Positions 60,528 to 64,000 of a DNA stretch of 64,000 nucleotides are shown here, piece by piece. A program made the position numbers and the translations under genes. Numbering within the stretch: position 1 is the first letter of the stretch; each line of letters begins with the position of its first letter. Below the pieces are notes generated by a model. That model was given only the letters and a program-made list of their open reading frames with translations, searched no databases and was not told where the DNA came from. The stretch is from a bacterium A37T11 (GTDB taxonomy: Bacteria > Bacteroidota > Bacteroidia > Sphingobacteriales > Sphingobacteriaceae): the NCBI GenBank assembly GCA_900109895.1, contig FOBR01000009.1, positions 124,001-188,000 on the forward strand. Reading direction: 5' to 3'.

Positions 60528-62909
60528 TTATTCATCCCTCAGGCTGTCCACCGGATTGACCAGTGCCGCGCGGACTGCCTGGAAGCTGACGGTTGCCAAC
60601 GCAATAACCACCGCCCCCACGCCGGCCGCGGCAAACATCCACCATTCGATCCGGATGCGGTAAGCAAAATTATTAAGCCATTTATTGAACCCCCAATAAG
60701 CCACCGGACACGCGATGACAAAGGCAATGGCCACCAGTTTTGCAAAATCAACGCTCAGCAAGCGGACCAGTGAAGGTACGGTAGCGCCCAATACTTTGCG
60801 GACGCCAATCTCCTTGGTTCGCTTTTCGGCCATAAAGGCCGCAAGGCCAAACAGGCCCAGACAACCCACCACAATGGCCAGCATGGAAAATGCAAGCATG
60901 ACGGCAGCCGTTTGCTGATCGGCCAGATACAGGCTTTTTAGGTTACTGTCCAGAAAAGTATAGTCAAACGGAGCATCCGGAATGACTTTTTTAAATGCCT
61001 GTTCATAAATCGGAATGGTTTTTTTCAAATCACCAGTCCTGAAACGGACTAATAAGTAACGTAACGATTCTTCTGCATTGTTAAATGCATAGGCTCCTAT
61101 TGGCTCATGCAACGAAGCATAGTTAAAATTGTCCACCACTCCTACAATATAAGAATGGTCACTAATTCCAGCAATAACCTTTTTACCAATAGCTTCTTCT
61201 GGGGTCATACCCAAATAGTCAACCGCATATTTATTAAGCACCACTTCCACTAAACTGTCTCCAGCTACTCTATCTTTTATCATGCGTCCGGCTAGCAACT
61301 TTAACTGCAGTACATGTTGTGCGTTGCCGCCAAGCACCCGGTTTGTCTTCAGAAAAATACCTTTAAGATCACTTTGATCCTTATGCAGGGAATTACCACT
61401 TTCTCCTTTTCCCGGAAAAGCCTGTGAAATGACTACGCCGCTTGTTTCGCTTAATTGGCTAACTTGGTTCTTTAATGCATCCATCTCTGCATCTGTTTCA
61501 ATTGCACTGAGCCCGATGGCCATGACGTTTTCAGGATGGTAACCTAGTTTAATACGGCTCACATATTCCATTTGCCGGTACATAATGACAACCCCTATTA
61601 TGAGGGTGATACTGGCGGCAAATTGGAGAACCACGAGCGACTCCCGCAAGAAAGCTTTTGCACTGCGTGCACCTCGACCTTTCTGAAGTGCCTGTAAGGG
61701 AGTATATGAAGAAAGAGCCAAAGCCGGATATATACCCGCTAAAAAAGTCAAGAGAATCCATATAGTAGGAATTCCTGACCAAAATAAGGGGTGCATCAGC
61801 GTTGAATATAAAAGTTCCTTTCCAGACAATACATTAAACATAGGTATTGCAACAATTGCGGATATCAATCCAAGGGCAATTGAAATCAAAGTAAGCAAGC
61901 TGGTTTCGGTATAAAACTTCCAGATCAGTGAGCTCCGACTCGCGCCAAGAGTTTTACTTACGCCTACTTCCTTAGCCCGCTGTTGTGCTCTTGCGGTAGC
62001 CAAATTCATATAGTTGATGGCAGCCATCAAAATAAGAGCAAGTCCCAATACTGCTAATTGCTGGAATTGAGTACCATCACCTTTACGGGTACTATAGGAT
62101 AGTATATCTGAAGATCGGAGGTGGACATCTGCTAAAGGTTGCAGCGAAAGGGTATAGTATTGATTCTCTTTATCCACATGTTTATTCACCATTTTCGGTA
62201 AATAAGCAGCAATTATAGGTACATCAGATGGTTTGTTTAACTCGACCCAGGTTTCAAAACTGGCGTTGTTCCAGGAATCACTTCTCTTGGCAAAATTTGT
62301 ACTATTATAAGATCCGATCAGGTCAGCGTCAAAGGTACTGGTTTTAGGAAGGTCAGCATAGACGCCAGTTACATTTAAGGTCTTTTCCCGATCGAGTTTG
62401 ATGGTCTGGTGGATCGGGTTTTTATTTCCAAAATATTGCTTTGCCTTGCTTAAAGAAAGAAGGATGGAATTGGGTTCTTTCAATGCTGTTTTTGGATCGC
62501 CCTGAAGGAGATGAAGGTCGAAAATATCAATGATTTCCGGATCGGCCCAGTACAGGCGCCCTTCCAGGTAGCTATCCTGACCCACATTGATGTTGGCATT
62601 CTGCCCAAAATCGTTTAACAAGGTTCGTGCAGCAAAGCGTACTTCGGGCCTGTCCTCTTTGATGGTAGGACCGACGGCATTAGGCACGCCTGCATAGTTC
62701 ATATTGCTGCCACCATAGGTAATGTGGGCGACAAAGCGGAAGATACGATCACGATTTGGGAGTTGGTCAAATGAGCGTTCCTGGATGATGAATAAGGCCA
62801 GCAAGATGGCCACACAAAGCCCCAGGGACAGCCCTAACACATTCAGGATCCCAAACAATTTATTGTTCCGGAAATTCCGCCAGGCGGTTTTTAGATTGTT
62901 CTTTATCAT
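60528..62909 (-). CDS. MacB/FtsX-type ABC transporter permease (copy 2)
   Basis: 793 residues with the same domain order as its neighbour and the tail NPVDSLRDE. Marker segments: KTAWRNFRNNKLFGILNVLGLS at the N terminus, RAQQRAKEVGVSKTLGASRSSL before the second helix group, and KRTKEIGVRKVLGATVPSLV near the C terminus. The KE-[IV]-G-[VI]-[RS]-K-[VT]-LGA motifs repeat in both halves and are the FtsX coupling helices for the ATPase. 82 nt separate it from copy 1. Substrate unknown; ATPase not in the window. Confidence 0.92.
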   Translation of the reverse strand: MIKNNLKTAWRNFRNNKLFGILNVLGLSLGLCVAILLALFIIQERSFDQLPNRDRIFRFVAHITYGGSNMNYAGVPNAVGPTIKEDRPEVRFAARTLLNDFGQNANINVGQDSYLEGRLYWADPEIIDIFDLHLLQGDPKTALKEPNSILLSLSKAKQYFGNKNPIHQTIKLDREKTLNVTGVYADLPKTSTFDADLIGSYNSTNFAKRSDSWNNASFETWVELNKPSDVPIIAAYLPKMVNKHVDKENQYYTLSLQPLADVHLRSSDILSYSTRKGDGTQFQQLAVLGLALILMAAINYMNLATARAQQRAKEVGVSKTLGASRSSLIWKFYTETSLLTLISIALGLISAIVAIPMFNVLSGKELLYSTLMHPLFWSGIPTIWILLTFLAGIYPALALSSYTPLQALQKGRGARSAKAFLRESLVVLQFAASITLIIGVVIMYRQMEYVSRIKLGYHPENVMAIGLSAIETDAEMDALKNQVSQLSETSGVVISQAFPGKGESGNSLHKDQSDLKGIFLKTNRVLGGNAQHVLQLKLLAGRMIKDRVAGDSLVEVVLNKYAVDYLGMTPEEAIGKKVIAGISDHSYIVGVVDNFNYASLHEPIGAYAFNNAEESLRYLLVRFRTGDLKKTIPIYEQAFKKVIPDAPFDYTFLDSNLKSLYLADQQTAAVMLAFSMLAIVVGCLGLFGLAAFMAEKRTKEIGVRKVLGATVPSLVRLLSVDFAKLVAIAFVIACPVAYWGFNKWLNNFAYRIRIEWWMFAAAGVGAVVIALATVSFQAVRAALVNPVDSLRDE

Positions 62910-62967
62910 ATTTTATTCCAAGTTATTCACTTAAGGCTGTTTATCCCGACGCGTAAGAATTTCCAAG

Positions 62968-64000
62968 TTACTCATCTCTAAGACTGTCGACAGGATTAGC
63001 CACTGCTGCCCGGATGGCTTGAAAGCTCACCGTGGCAACAGCGATCAGAATAGCCAGTATACCCGTAATGACAAACACCGTCCAGCTTATGGAAATACGG
63101 TAATTGAAATCTTTCAGCCAATCAGACATCATCCAATAGGCTATCGGTGAAGCCACGATAAAAGCGATCACGACCAGCTTCACAAAATCTTTGGATAAGA
63201 GCACTGCAAGGCCCTGAACTGTTGCTCCCAGCACTTTGCGCACCCCGATCTCCTTGCGCCGTTGTTCGGCCGTAAAGGCGGCCAGGCCAAACAGGCCCAG
63301 GCAAGCGATCAGGATCGTGAGGCCCATAAAGAGCGCCGATAGCTGCGAAAACCGTTCCTCTGACTCAAATTTTTCCTGATATTCGGTATCCGTGAACATA
63401 TATTCAAACGGATACATTGGATTGTACTTTTTAAAGATGCCAGCAATGGCCTTTAAATTATCCGCCACAGGGTGCTGCGGGTTCAGGCGGTAATTTATGT
63501 AATTGAACCAACTGGCGGGCCCCATGACCAGCATCGGTTCGATGGGATCATAGGGTGAGCCTAAAATAAAATCCTGGATGACCCCTACGATGTTCATCTG
63601 TACCCCATCCCCTGTTTTCACAGTAGCCCCCACCGGATCCTTCAATTTCATGACTTTCTGGGCTGCCTCATTGATCAGTACCGCAGTCGAGTCTGTCTGG
63701 TATTTCTGGACGTCAATATCCCGGCCGGCAAGCAGCTTGACCCCCATCGTTTTTATAAAGTCCCCATCCGAGCTCATCCAGTCAAAAACCGTTTCATAAG
63801 CACTCTCTCCACTTCCAGGCCATGAAAAACCCCAACCGTTACTACCTTGCCGGGATATAGGGCCCATGGATTTATTGACGGCGATAACAGCGCCACTGGA
63901 CAAAAGGTCCTGTTTCACTAACTCGTAATTACGTAAAAGGTCTCCTTCCATGGCCGTGTATACCAGGTTATGCTTATTATAACCGGTTTCACGGCTCTTG
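62968..64000 (-). CDS. MacB/FtsX-type ABC transporter permease (copy 3, 5' end cut by window)
   Basis: C-terminal 343 or so residues of a third paralogue. The frame stays open to the window edge (reading ETGYNKHNLVYTAMEGDL just upstream of an internal ATG at 63951), so the true start lies beyond 64000. It has the second periplasmic domain, the RRKEIGVRKVLGATVQGLAV coupling segment, three terminal helices and the tail NPVDSLRDE. The 3' end is 58 nt from copy 2. The sequence TTCCAAGTTA(T/C)TCA occurs twice around this junction (near 62920 and 62964). Confidence 0.92.
   Translation of the reverse strand, partial: KSRETGYNKHNLVYTAMEGDLLRNYELVKQDLLSSGAVIAVNKSMGPISRQGSNGWGFSWPGSGESAYETVFDWMSSDGDFIKTMGVKLLAGRDIDVQKYQTDSTAVLINEAAQKVMKLKDPVGATVKTGDGVQMNIVGVIQDFILGSPYDPIEPMLVMGPASWFNYINYRLNPQHPVADNLKAIAGIFKKYNPMYPFEYMFTDTEYQEKFESEERFSQLSALFMGLTILIACLGLFGLAAFTAEQRRKEIGVRKVLGATVQGLAVLLSKDFVKLVVIAFIVASPIAYWMMSDWLKDFNYRISISWTVFVITGILAILIAVATVSFQAIRAAVANPVDSLRDE

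Noticed and set aside
1-64000. tRNA, rRNA, integrase or transposase genes
   Set aside because: None seen by reading; the absence was not tested with a search tool.

Overview
This 64 kb window looks like a chromosomal segment of a Bacteroidota member, probably order Sphingobacteriales. Three things support this. Many genes carry the Bacteroidota -7 promoter box TAnnTTTG, often with a TTG about 19-23 bp upstream. Typical family members are present: a SusD-like lipoprotein, M56/BlaI, arrays of MacB/FtsX-type permeases, an HU-related protein, and a PD40/Omp85 surface protein. Shine-Dalgarno sequences are scarce. Base composition is moderate and uniform. I see no tRNA, rRNA, CRISPR array, insertion sequence, phage module or replication origin.

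Layout. 1-4.7 kb: the end of an ABC exporter, a beta-CASP metallo-beta-lactamase RNase-like gene, a luciferase-like monooxygenase and a stand-alone NUMOD4/NUMOD1 protein. 4.7-9 kb (minus): NDH-2, a fatty-acid desaturase with an apparent 5' frameshift, a doubtful small ORF and a rhomboid protease. 9.2-11 kb (minus): a BlaI-type repressor and an M56 metallopeptidase with two plug-like repeats, behind a promoter whose spacer is a palindrome. 11.2-14.8 kb (plus): PepSY membrane protein, atypical J-domain protein, APC permease. 14.8-24.8 kb (minus): NtrC-type regulator, Kef-type antiporter, alpha/beta hydrolase, Tex, TatA, MutS. 25.2-29.1 kb (plus): multi-PAS histidine kinase, receiver protein, cysteine desulfurase. 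29.1-37.3 kb (minus): lysA, aspartate kinase, serA, serC, rpe, pnp and rpsO, the amino-acid and core RNA-metabolism block. 37.4-42.9 kb (minus): a protease/beta-propeller/Omp85-like fusion and PBP1A. 43-47.2 kb: PPK2, argS and arginine decarboxylase. 47.3-52.2 kb (minus): GH29 fucosidase, RluA-type pseudouridine synthase and a SusD-like lipoprotein with a fasciclin domain. 52.3-56.2 kb: a lipocalin-like lipoprotein, OsmC, UbiB-like kinase and a POTRA-less Omp85-like barrel. 56.5-64 kb (minus): HU-like protein, AraC regulator and three paralogous FtsX-type permeases, the last cut by the window edge.

The region is mostly housekeeping, with cell-envelope genes between. The least expected signals lie between and in front of genes. 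Four intergenic gaps are filled with degenerate tandem repeats of period 7, each gap with a different word. One convergent gap holds a 22-bp-period repeat. Four start codons lie only 4-6 nt after a -7 box, suggesting leaderless mRNAs. At the protein level, the SusD-like lipoprotein without a SusC partner, the M56 protein with tandem plug repeats, and the protease-propeller-barrel fusion are the best candidates for follow-up.
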